A program made the position numbers and the translations under genes. Below, one piece after another: positions 35,858 through 46,248 of a DNA stretch of 64,000 nt. The notes under the pieces were generated by a model. The model saw only the letters and a program-made list of their open reading frames with translations. It was not told where the DNA came from and made no database searches. Location: positions 6,746,501-6,810,500 of the forward strand of contig NC_074721.1 of NCBI RefSeq assembly GCF_947242115.1, in the 5' to 3' direction. Numbering within the stretch: position 1 is the stretch's first letter; the number at the start of each line of letters is the position of its first letter. Source of the DNA: Biomphalaria glabrata. Lineage: Eukaryota > Mollusca > Gastropoda > Planorbidae.

Positions 35858-38029
35858 ATGCTGTATATCATCTTAAGTATCACAAACTTCTGCTTCGCGG
35901 TAACTCAGTTTGTCATCAATGGCATGTCCAGTGCTGGTCCAGACGGAAGTAAGTCTTTCTTTTGTTTTCTATACCGATTTGCTTTAATCTAATATATAAA
36001 GTAGAACGTAAGGAGTATATATATGTATGTATTTATATATGTATGTATGTCCCACATAGAGATCAAAATCGGTTGACCAATCTTGATAAAACTTGTCATA
36101 AATGTTCATTTGATCATAGCGGCGACCGTAGTGTATGTTTAATGTCCCTCCCACAACCGAAAGGCCACCAAAACATACCTAAATTTAACTCTATTAAAGA
36201 ACAAAACTTCTAAACAAATTGTGTCAACCCGTTTTCATAGTATTTTTCTATTAGTTATCAGTATGCGGCTAAACTGGTAAACCAATTTTCACTCTGTTTT
36301 CATTTTCCTGGAAAAATATTTACAAAATGTGCAGAGAATATTTTCCATGTTTGACATAGATCTAAACCCAATTCACTAGATCATTAATACCCAAAGTAAG
36401 GTCTGCAGGCCGCGGGTCTTATCCAGCTAGTATACAAAATAAATGAGAAAATCGTGAGCTATTCTAGATTCTGATTCATTATGCGAGCACAAAGACTTCC
36501 TAGTCAAACAATACTTTCAGGGGGGGGGGGGTGTTTGATGGAGGAGGGTAGATCTTTTGATGGGAGGGGGGATGTTAAGCATAGGGGGCGCTAAAGAGGC
36601 TTGATGTCTGGAATTTTAAAAGTTTTTAAATTGAAAACTCGAGAAAATAAATCCCAATTGTTGATCAAATCGGAAGTGGAAGCCTCTTTTAGTTTTTTAT
36701 TATGGTCAAACTATTAGAGCTCTGAATAGTGCCACTATCACCGACTTGGATTGTATTTTTAAAAAAAATCGGATGCCAAAACATGAATAAATATTTGTCA
36801 TACTTTTTCACATTTTAAATTTATTACTCTCATTTAGAATGCTCAATACTTTATTGTCCAATTTCTTTTGTGGACCAGTAGAGGAAGGGATGTATGTGAG
36901 AGAAGGTTTTCCGTGCTGCCTTTAGCTATAGAACTCCATACATTTAAAATTTAATCCACAACGGGCGATCCACCCAACTCAAAACTAAGTTGTTTTTTTT
37001 TAAATGTCTTTTGTGGGGCGCTAAACTACTTTTAATGCATCGCACTCACCAATATTTTCCAACTAAAATTGTGCAACAGAAAACAGTATCGGCTATCTCT
37101 TCTTTATGCTAAACAATTGTTCCAAATTTAAAACATATTTAAGTTCAGTATTTTTAACATCAACTCTTACTCTATTTTTTTTCCCTCCAATAGCTGTCTT
37201 CATTAACAAGACTGGAGTTTTGTCAAAATATTATGATACTGCCATAACACCAGCTGGATGGACATTTAGCATTTGGGGCTTTATTTATGCCTGGCAGGCT
37301 CTCTGGGTTATTTACTCATTGATCAACATCTTTAGAAAGAACCAGAATGGGGCAGTATGTGACAACCCGAGGTTCCTGCCGCTGTCAATGTTCGTCTTGT
37401 GTATTCTGATTTGCTGCTTAAATATCACCTGGCTAATTACCTTTGACAGACAGAAGATTGAAGTCTCCTGCGCTGCTCTCATAGCCTACGTTTTGCTAAT
37501 GTATGCAGCCATGATCGTTTCATACCGCGCACTGGACAAGGCATCCCCTCAGCTCGTAGACCAGCAGCAAGTCAAGGATATTTGGCTTACCAGGGCTCTT
37601 GTTCACAACGGTCTGGCCATCCAGGCTACTTGGGTGACCATAGCGTCGTTGCTAAACATCGCCATGGTGATGACCTACAGTGGAGGCAAGAATGTTGACT
37701 ACGACACTGCCGGTACAGTCGTTTTAGCCCTTTTATCTTTCATCTTACTGTCGTATGTCTTAGCAGACCTCTTCCTATTAGACAGATACACCCGATATAC
37801 AATCACTCCCCATATGGTTGTGGTTGTTGCTCTATCTGGCAGCATCAACAACCATTATGAAGAAGGCGAGAGGAACTCTGTTTTCAAAATAGTTCTTCTG
37901 TCCATTGCCGCTGCTTTCTTGCTAGTCAAAGTTATTGTCACCATATACAGACATTTCAAGAAACAGCGTTACATCACCAACTTTACACCGACTACAAGTG
38001 AAAAGCAGCCCAATGGGATCTTAGCGTAA
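35858..38029 (+). CDS. Uncharacterised eight-span membrane protein, paralogue A
   Basis: Two coding exons: 35858-35948 (exon begins 35849) and 37194-38029, phase 1 at the junction; 927 bp, 308 aa. I do not know a named orthologue. Hydrophobic segments lie at about residues 1-23, 50-76, 95-116, 123-143, 168-194, 205-229, 235-253 and 261-284, so about eight spans; the C-terminus is basic (HFKKQR) then ends EKQPNGILA. The block ITPAGWTFSIWGFIYAWQ (48-65), rich in Trp, resembles tryptophan-rich TspO/MBR-type sensors, but this is only a visual likeness. Other marked motifs: CDNPRFLP, RALDKASPQL, EGERNSVF. It is about 70% identical by eye to paralogue B, 10 kb downstream, with equal exon lengths. 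Likely plasma- or organelle-membrane; substrate unknown. Confidence 0.9.
36000..36425. repeat. Possible Helitron-like non-autonomous element in paralogue A intron 2
   Basis: The segment begins near 'tatgtatgtcccacatagag' and ends 'ccgcgggtcttatccagcta' followed by 'gta'. A terminal C-T-A-G-T after a GC-rich hairpin-like stretch is the style of Helitron 3' ends. No inverted repeats or target duplication are visible. Weak call. Confidence 0.3.
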
Positions 38030-38034
38030 GTTTA

Positions 38035-39160
38035 ACGAATCAAAGTTTCCAGCATTTCTTGTTGTTAATAGCTCGCTTTGTTTTAGGTTGTATCAAACCA
38101 TCATACATTTCAATAGATGTACTTTATGTAATTTATAAAGTAAATATACAATGACTTCATATTGAAGCAAGAGGTCAATAGACAGGCTTGTATTTTTTTA
38201 TAGATTGTTGATTTTTTAATTAAAATGTTGTTGCTGATTTATATTCAATTATCAATGCGATTTGTTTGTATATAGGCCTATATTTGGCTAAATCTGTTTG
38301 TAAATGGAAGACAACAAGCTTTACAATAATGAAATTTTTGTGACATTTAAAACTGATGTGCCTTATCTTTGTATGTGATGCATTTCTGTAGTATTCTATG
38401 CATAAATGTTCCAAATGTTTATCTCAAAAATATATTTTTTTATATTTATAATTTTATATTATATATATTTAAACCTTAGAATCAAATGTTTTTAATGATT
38501 AAAAAAAAAAAACTGTCCTACATTTAAGACTATAGACAACTGGTTCCTTTTTATTTCTAGCCGTAAGCCTACCATTATTAGTTCTTATTTTCTTCAGTCA
38601 GAAGGTGGAATCTGATCAAAGCAAAAGTCTGAAAACTGAAGTGAAAAATTGAAAAATTTATTTCAAGCTTTAATTGTGCACGTAGGATGACTTGTTGATA
38701 GATGGTGTTTGAAGACATCAGTGAACCTTTCAAATATTTCGATAACAAGTTGACAAGTCGAAGAATACTCAGTGATTATGTGTAGGACTATTTTCTAAGG
38801 CGTAGGGTGTGTGTGGTGGTGGTGGGGTAACAAGTGATACTGGTAAACGAATTCACGGGCAAAAAGTATGTGTTTGACAGGGGTAGGGTTATAAAGGGGG
38901 GGGGGGCGTGCCAATTAGATGTAAAAGAAAATAGAAATTCAATTTTTTAAGGGGGTGGGGGTAGATCCATGGCAAAATAAAAAATACACAGCATGGGAAC
39001 AAATTAACGGCCGTTGCGTGGGTAATGATATAGCCTACTATATTATTTCAACATAAAGTAGTTTTTTTTTAAAATTTTACAATACTTGTTTTTACTTGCG
39101 AAATAATCTCTTCTTTTACTCGGATAGAATGACTGTAACTTATATATGTAATTATATTAC
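38035..39160. other. Paralogue A 3' UTR and intergenic DNA
   Basis: AT-rich sequence with G-runs near 38898 and 38952. The transcript end could not be fixed. No other gene was seen. Confidence 0.4.
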
Positions 39161-39191
39161 AAAGGAAACTTATTATTATCTCTGTCCTTAT

Positions 39192-39240
39192 AATTGTCTC
39201 TATAGACCACAAGGTCTGAAAGGGGAACTTTACTTTTACT
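39192..39240 (+). repeat. SINE family 1 tail
   Basis: 'tctatagaccacaaggtctg' plus 'aaaggggaactttac', the family 1 3' end alone. Confidence 0.6.
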
Positions 39241-39528
39241 ACTAGTAGTCGATGGATCTCTCAAGAGACGGTAAGGCGTGAAAGGATTGGTCACCAGAAA
39301 TGAAGCAGAGCACTGGGAAATATAAGACAAAATATTTAACAATGTGCACTCCCTTCATTTTTTTTTATTTTTTTTTGTATGGAGCATTTGTTTATGATAG
39401 TTACAGCTATGCTTTGGGGGAAAGGGGGGGGGGGTGAGAGATATGTGAGCGCCTTAAGAAGTCAGCAAACAAAAGTCGTATTTGAACTATAAATATATTC
39501 TAGGTGAAATATTGACATTTTTTAAAGT

Positions 39529-39927
39529 CAGTGATGCCCAACCTAATTAATCTGTGGGCCATTTTAATGCCACATCAATGAGAAGGCTTAAACACGAACT
39601 AAATTGGCCGTGGTTCTAGATCTAGTCTAGTACTTACGTTAATTAATCCTAATTTATAGGGTATTTGAAGTTTATCTTTTTTTTTTTACGCGTCGGAGAA
39701 TGGCTTCATTTATCTACTTAAAATGTGAGCAATATTGTATCTGGCCTTACCACCGACTCATTTTATTGTGTGTTTGTTTTTTTTTGTGTAAATATTCCCA
39801 TCGATCCTCCAATCTTTAGGCAAAGTTTAAGAATATTTTATTCGCTGCAAAACAAATGTTAAAGGTTAAAGGTCATGGTACAGAGAAAGAATGTGGAGCC
39901 TAACGTAGGTAAATATACATTTTTCAA

Positions 39928-39964
<37 letters not shown>

Positions 39965-40067
39965 GATTTGGGATTTTCTACTCTTTGTGACGACGTTTTG
40001 ACGGGCCGGATTGGAAGGAAGTCGCGGGCCGAATCTGGCCAGCGAGCCGTTTTTCTGGGCATCACTC
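39529..40067. mobile_element. Probable hAT-like MITE with GCCC-type ends
   Basis: The left end CAGTGATGCCCAACC and the right end TTCTGGGCATCACTC form an imperfect inverted pair, and both sides continue with 'gggcc'-rich sequence (ctgtgggcc; cgggccggatt). A T-run of about 33 bases lies inside (39931-39963). Flanks tttaaagt and attttagt agree at five of eight positions, so target duplication is not proved. Confidence 0.55.
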
Positions 40068-40168
40068 ATTTTAGTAAACTATGCTGTTTAATTAAGAAGA
40101 TCTAACTTCTAAAGCACGAACTACATGATACGTTAGTCAATGCAAGGAGTATATATTTTTAAAAAATA

Positions 40169-40312
40169 GTATGGCTGCCATGTCTTGTGGTATTCACTCT
40201 AGACAGTCGTTTCGATGGTCGCAGGTTCAAACCCTACTCGGGGTCCTGTGGTGGGATTGGGCTAAGATTTCCTAATCTTCAATTCTGAAAGGAAATCCGA
40301 AGATGTAAAACC
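40169..40312 (+). repeat. SINE family 2 copy
   Basis: 'atggctgccatgtcttgtgg', 'gatggtcgcaggttcaaacc' and 'gaaatccgaagatgtaaaac' follow the family 2 order. Confidence 0.75.
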
Positions 40313-41492
40313 AGAACCAATGCTTAATGATAATCTCCTCCTGGCATAGTTTTATTGTAATGTAGGGCAGAGCTTAAGTGCACTCAAACTATCCTTTGAC
40401 GTACTCAGAGTAGTGTCAGCAGCCCATGCCCCAACAAGTTGTTAGTGACCTACTTAGTTGGCCAGGTAGATTGAATGTAAACATAGATCACGTTTTAGAA
40501 CACGAGACCGGGCCCAGCCTAAGTTGTCGTTTACTCATACAATACACTCATTCTGAAAATAGTAGACCCCAGTTTTTTTTTTTAGTTTCTATTCAACATC
40601 TGAACGTCAGAGGTTCACAACATATTGATACCAGGAACCATGTGTGTATGCGCTGTAGGTATGGTTCGTAATATACGGTAGGCCTATTCGTCGCAGCATA
40701 CATGCAGTGCTAGATTTAGCTATAGACAGCACAAGTTATAAATTGTCTGGGGCCCCAAAAATAATTTCCAGGGATCTTCTTTTCAATTAACTCAGTCACT
40801 CGGAACCATCGCGATGACAAACCACACCACAAGGCACAATTGTAGGCATGGCTTCATTTTTTTTTTTTTTTGAGAGTAAACTTATATATTTTTTTAATGC
40901 AAATTTTTATGTATTATTCCATATTTTAATTTTTTTAATAGATAAAGTAAAGACAATTATCAACTGAAATTTACGAGAACTTCGTTTCTTGTTTTTCTAT
41001 AAGCTACAGTCACTAATATGCCTTCTGTCCACGCCTCAAAGTTTTACGACTCTCCTTATCTGGATACTAATAGTAAGTTTACGACATGCTTGGGGAACTA
41101 ACGAGCATAAACTAAACATAGACCCAGTAGAGCTAATGAACTGAGGGCCAAATGTCAAATCAATTAGAGCGATAAACTCTAGTTAAGTGGTCCACGAAAG
41201 TGGCACATACAAAACTACCGTGCCATGAAAATATATTTTGTGAATCACTGGTTTAGGATCCCGCCCCTACGCACTCACCAATCTCCCCTGTCCTCTTGAT
41301 TTTTTTCCCTCCAATTTTCTACCTAAGCATAAGCAGTGCTCGACCCTTATATGTCACAAATATTAAGGCCCATTCACACTGGTAGTTAAAGCAAGTTATT
41401 AAAAAGCGTACCATTATCCAAGTCAGTCAGAATTTAGGTTTGAGAAAGGTCTTTTAGTGTCGGATTTTATAATGAGGAGGCCTTGGGCAGGA

Positions 41493-41795
41493 GGGGGCGC
41501 GGTGGCTGAGTGGTTAAGCGCTTGGCTTCCGAACCTGGAGCCTTGGTTTCGAATCTAGGTGAAAACTTGGATTTTGAATTTCGGAATTTTTTAGGGCGCC
41601 CCTGAGACCACCCATCTTTAATGTGTACATGTCTTTAGTGGGTCCACCATCTTTAATGTGTACATGTCTTTCGTTTGGGGAAAAGGAAAGGCGGTTGGTC
41701 GTTGTGTTGGCCACATGACACCCTGCTCATTAACCTAGCCAAAGAAACCATTGATATAAACATCATCGCAAGATCTGAAAGAGGAACTTTACTTC
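41493..41795 (+). repeat. SINE family 1, near-full copy with internal duplication
   Basis: Head 'gcggtggctgagtggttaag' with box A, then 'ggtttcgaatc' as box B, body and tail as in the rest of the family. In the body 'catctttaatgtgtacatgt' occurs twice 36 bp apart, an internal duplication peculiar to this copy. Confidence 0.9.
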
Positions 41796-41924
41796 CCTTT
41801 TGTGGAGGCCCCTTCGTTCTTACATTTTTCATTAGTAAATGTATTTTAAAATATTCATAAATCTAAAAACATGACATACATGTGGGGAAAAAATAATAAT
41901 TACTAGTTAGAAAAAAGTATATCA

Positions 41925-42245
41925 ACTCACTCTGTCTGCCTGGTAAAAAGTGTGTACACGTTATTTCTCCCACACCCATTCTCGGATCAAGTTGAAACTT
42001 CACACAATTATTCATTGGCATAAACCAATAAGTTAATAAATTAATGGCTATTAATTATTCTGTTTGATACCAACAAGGGAAACAAATCTGTCATTAGGTG
42101 CCTATGTGGCTAAATTTGTTGGGTTTAGTTCCCTTAAAATAATTGTTAACGCTATTTCTCCCTCACGCTTTCTCCAGTCAAGCTGCAACTTTAAACAATT
42201 ATTTATTGTAGCTAACAAAACGTGAATCAATAAATAATACCCAAT
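41925..42245. repeat. Dispersed repeat with two tandem units
   Basis: 'gttatttctcccacacccat' plus 'caagttgaaactt' at about 41960 is repeated, diverged, at about 42150. The same sequence occurs once at about 19510-19620 in PPIH intron 3. The class is unknown. Confidence 0.5.
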
Positions 42246-42529
42246 TCATAGTCCTACAATATCGTGAATCCGGCCCTGTGTTTTACTGATATACTCTTTG
42301 TCGATTTCATATAGTCTTGTAGAGCATCAGCTATAATCCTTTTCAGACAAGAGTTGACAAGAACTAGAACTACATTAGCGTGTTGATGCCAACTCCGTGG
42401 ATTTTTTTTTGTCTTAAACGCTCAAGTTAGCCCCATTCAATAAAATAGCAACAATGTCGGAGTGTCACCTAGTCTTTCAATCGCCCTTTTAAAAACAATA
42501 AAGACATTGTAGAGATTTCATTGAAGCTA

Positions 42530-42920
42530 AAAAAAAAAGCCTTTGTACAAATTTGTCCAAGCATATGGAACAAGGAATGTGCCTTTATCTTTGTGTCTTT
42601 CTGAGTATTTTATTAGTTGTTGTTTTGTTTTTGTATTTGAAGATTATGGTTAACTGTTTTTATGTATAATTGCTACTTTACTTCGCTACTTTACTTTAGA
42701 GATTTCTATCCTCAAGGCCTTCTAAATTTAGTGATTTTACTAAAGGTGTTACTCTAGTAAATTTCACATAATGATAGTAGGTATAATAGGTTGCAGGTTG
42801 TCTCGAGACCAATCGATATAGAACGCCTGAACACTGACCTGCAACGTCACAATCTGTGGGCAGTTTAGACCAATAAATTGTTGCCACGTCTGTACGACAA
42901 AAAATAAAATAATAATACAT
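42530..42920 (-). repeat. LINE C-terminal remnant
   Basis: The - strand encodes VTPLVKSLNLEGLEDRNL and then a broken tail. The intact-looking counterpart at the right edge of the window reads TPLVKSLNLESLQDRRLKSK. Dead fragment. Confidence 0.65.
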
Positions 42921-43175
42921 GTCTGAAATGAAATATAAATATTCAATAATAATGCCAAATAAACATATTATTTAAAAGTCAAACATGAAAATAATTGAGT
43001 AAGCATCGTTCGTATTGGTGTGAACATAACAGTGGAGTCACAAACGGGAGCTCTATTACCCTTCGATGTTCACAGAAATGTGTGACATGACAGCACCTTA
43101 TATATGTAGGTCAGGTTTCTGAAAAAATTCTCCGAGTGTGAACGTACCTTAAACGAATATGTTATGTAAAGCGAT

Positions 43176-43260
43176 CTATTTTTAGCACAGTGCATTTCAT
43201 TCTTCTTTTGAATATATAGATTACGTTATGTAACTCATTTTTTTTCTCTTTTTATATAAA
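43176..43260 (+). promoter_or_regulatory. Paralogue B promoter: MEF2-type site and TATA box
   Basis: CTATTTTTAG at 43176-43185 and TATATAAA at 43253-43260 repeat the arrangement upstream of paralogue A (spacing 67 bp here, 52 bp there). Shared flanks include 'ttatgtaaag' or 'ttatataaag' before the MEF2 site and a GC patch (agcggtgagcagacg) just after the TATA box. Confidence 0.65.
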
Positions 43261-43284
43261 AAGCGGTGAGCAGACGTAGAAAGT

Positions 43285-43403
43285 GAAAAGTAATCGAACT
43301 TTTATGACAAGCGTTGAATATAAAATTACATCAAAGCAACAGAGAGAGAGAAAAAATATTTTAAAAAAAAATTAATTCTGTGAATAAAAACAACGGAAAA
43401 CAT
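43285..43403 (+). other. Paralogue B 5' non-coding exon (predicted)
   Basis: The start is inferred from the TATA box. It ends at 'aaacat' followed by gtaagtag, the same donor context as paralogue A. It would splice to 46242, across an intron that holds a MITE and a LINE remnant. Confidence 0.5.
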
Positions 43404-43909
43404 GTAAGTAGATAATTTTTTTAACAATCGGAAATAATTTAACTATGCATTTGTGTAATCCCGTATCAATCACTGCCATATATAACAGAAAATTTATAGC
43501 TCTGGATAAATAAGACGTAATTAGGCCTATCTTCTTTTTGGAGTAACGTCTGAAATATATAAAATAAAGAAAACAGGTCAAGTCCTAAGTACAGGATAAA
43601 GTTATCAAGCGAACAGTAAAATGTGACACGTGATCAAGAAGAAAATGTCTAGACTCTTAGATTTATAACTGAACGGAACACTAGTATAGTTTTTCTTTTT
43701 TTACCTATCCCCATAATAAAATTGTTTAAATTGTATTCTAAAGAGTACTCTATAATCGTTAGATACATATCAATGTTTCGAAAAAAACTAACAAAATTGG
43801 TCCTAGATATATATCTAGCGGTGAATTTATAGCCATATTTTTAAAAAAGTTTTTGGGACATGTAAAGTTTGAAACCAATTAAACTTACAATTACGCCTAG
43901 CTTCTAGAG

Positions 43910-44108
43910 CAGGGGTTCTCAACCTGTAGGTCGCGCCCCCCTTGGGGGTCGATTGACGATTTGCCACGGGTCGCCTAAGACCATCGAAAAAATGAATTGT
44001 TTTGTCTATTCTTTTATTGCTGTATGTGTGTGTGGGTGGGGGGGGGGTCGCGGCAGAGTGGGGGGTTGTAAAAAGGGGTCGCCGAGCATAAAAGGTTGAG
44101 AACCGCTG
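43910..44108. mobile_element. hAT-type MITE, inverted sibling of the copy at 35349
   Basis: Ends are CAGGGGTTCTCAACC and GGTTGAGAACCGCTG. Flanks TTCTAGAG (43902-43909) and TTCTATAG (44109-44116) differ at one base. Its interior is the reverse complement of the 35349 copy (both carry the 'atgctcgg' block beside the CAGCGG end). It lies in paralogue B intron 1. Confidence 0.9.
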
Positions 44109-44118
44109 TTCTATAGAT

Positions 44119-45291
44119 ATGTCAACGTCTTCAATGCCAAATAGAAAGTGCAGTGTTTTACATGAATTCGCAAACCCAGAATATTTTGTCGCTTACAATG
44201 CAGACGTACTATCCAGTGCTTTTAAATCCCTGGAAGACGGAATATACATCCATAGCAGATCCGATGGAAGGCTCTTTAACCTGGCACGTCTTAAAGCCAA
44301 AACGAAAAGGCGTCGTATCTTGATAAGGGAGCTGCTGTTTGCCGATGACGCGGCACTCGTATCTCACTCACAAGGAGGTCTACAGAAGCTAGTGAACGCC
44401 TTAGCAGCTGCTTGTCAAGAGTTTAGCCTTACTATAAGTCTCTCCAAGACCGAAATCCTGGCACAAGACGTCGCAGAAATACCTATAATACAAATTGGGA
44501 ACCACACCCTTTCAGTGGTGCAGGAATTTACCTACTTGGGTTCAACAATTGTCAGTAACCTAGACTTAGACATCGAGCTGACAAAAAGGATAGGAAAAGC
44601 TACCACAGCATTGGCAAAACTCTCCAAGCGCGTCTGGGAAAATGGTAAATTGACCACAGCGACCAAAATCCTAGTCTACAACGCCTGTGTTGTGAGCACT
44701 CTCCTGTATGGCAGTGAGAGCTGGTCAACATACATGTACCAAGAGCACAGATTGAATAGTTTCCACTTGCGCTGCCTGAGACGCATAATGGGCATCTCTT
44801 GGAGGGACCATGTCTCCAATCAGGAAGTTTTAAGATTGGCCAATATGAACAGCATGTATGCTCTCCTGACACAAAGAAGATTACGCTGGCTCGGACATGT
44901 CACCCGCATGCCAGATGGCAGAATCCCGAAAGATATCTTATATGCTGAGCTTGTGGAAGGAGTCAGACCCAAGGGCCGCCCAAGACTAACATATAGAGAT
45001 GTCTGCAAGCGAGACATGAGAGCCTCAGGCATCAGTGAAAGTATGTGGGAAAACATAGCCAAAGACCGGAGTGCATGGAGACAGACTGTGCGTGCTGGGA
45101 CAACCCTTGCTGAGAACAAAAGAATTGAAGCGGCTTTAATCAAGAGGGATAAAAAGAAAGCTGCCCTGTCTGCTAGCCCTAAATCAGAGGCATACACATG
45201 TACGAATTGTGGCAAAGTCTGCCGTTCTAGAATTGGCTTGATTAGCCACACCAGATTCTGCCCCGTCTCAAGATTAAGCCAAAACCAGTGA
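44119..45291 (+). mobile_element. 5'-truncated LINE, long open remnant with zinc-finger tail
   Basis: A 390-codon open frame. From about residue 30 it is LINE reverse transcriptase: SLEDGIYIHSRSDGRLFNLA, LIRELLFADDAALVSHS with an intact F-A-D-D box, SLSKTEILAQ, EFTYLGSTI, then the thumb-like RLRWLGHVTRMPDGRIPKDI and GRPRLTYRDVCKRDM, and finally the knuckle CTNCGKVCRSRIGLISHTRF-C. The endonuclease and fingers are missing, so it cannot retrotranspose alone. The first 30 residues look like flank or a scrambled junction. It begins 3 bp after the target duplication of the MITE upstream and is in sense within paralogue B intron 1. Confidence 0.88.
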
Positions 45292-45299
45292 CTCATTTG

Positions 45300-46240
45300 G
45301 GCGCATCCATTGCCTTTCGAGACAAAAGGAGCCATATATACAAAGCAGACAAATACATTTTCCGCCTGCGGTCTATATAACTTTTCTGATATGGTAAATA
45401 TAGATGAAACGTTGAGCGATTTATGGCAATTAGGGCCCTATTTCATTGATCTATTTGTGTAGCTCTACACATTTTGTACTCCATGCCCATCATACCTTCT
45501 TATCTTATAAACTATAGACGCTCCTTAAAAATACAGGATATATAATATGTCCTGTCTTGTTCATGATATTATAACTGCCTTTTTAAATCAATAAAATTAA
45601 CCCGTAGAGAAATAAATTAGAAGTAGAACCTCAGAGGAAACATTTCATTTGCAGGTACAGTTACACTTTTTTGTTAAATGGTAGGCTCAAATATAAATAC
45701 CCTAATATTATAGAAAGTGTTTTCCTACGGCAAATTTGAGTTATTAATAACTCCAAGACATAGGCTACCATCTAGACCTATTATTTTCTTTTCAAGAGAA
45801 TTTTAAATGCTACATTGAAATGTAATATTAATAAAGTTACAACGTTACTTTGAATTTCATACTCTGCAAAGAATCTATCAAATAATGAAATATGTTTTTA
45901 CTGATGTCGCAAGAGTTTCAAGTCTTAATTTAAGGAATCTTTTGCAGGAACGTGTATTTTCGTGGGAGCATACCGAGAAATGTTGAAAAACAAAAAAAAA
46001 TGTGTGCTGTTTGAGCTTTTCTCGTGTTAAACGTTGTTTTCTGAACAGATTTTCTCAATTTAAATAAATAAGTAATAGACTTAAATCAATAAATAGCATT
46101 ACCATTTTGCGTAAACTTGTATTCCCCACGTGGATTTCCGACCCATGGGCTAAGAATGACTAAATTTAGCATCGTTGTAGTGCAATTTTTTTTTAAAAAG
46201 TTTACCTTTTCATTTTTGTTGATTTTGTTTTCTTTTAACA
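45300..46240. other. Rest of paralogue B intron 1
   Basis: AT-rich; the sequence after the LINE stop codon (to about 45600) may be LINE 3' UTR. No exon was recognised. Confidence 0.4.
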
Positions 46241-46248
46241 GGCGGAAA

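Noticed and set aside
39859-40105. Poly-Lys or poly-Phe open frames
   Set aside because: They are created by a homopolymer T-run inside a MITE.
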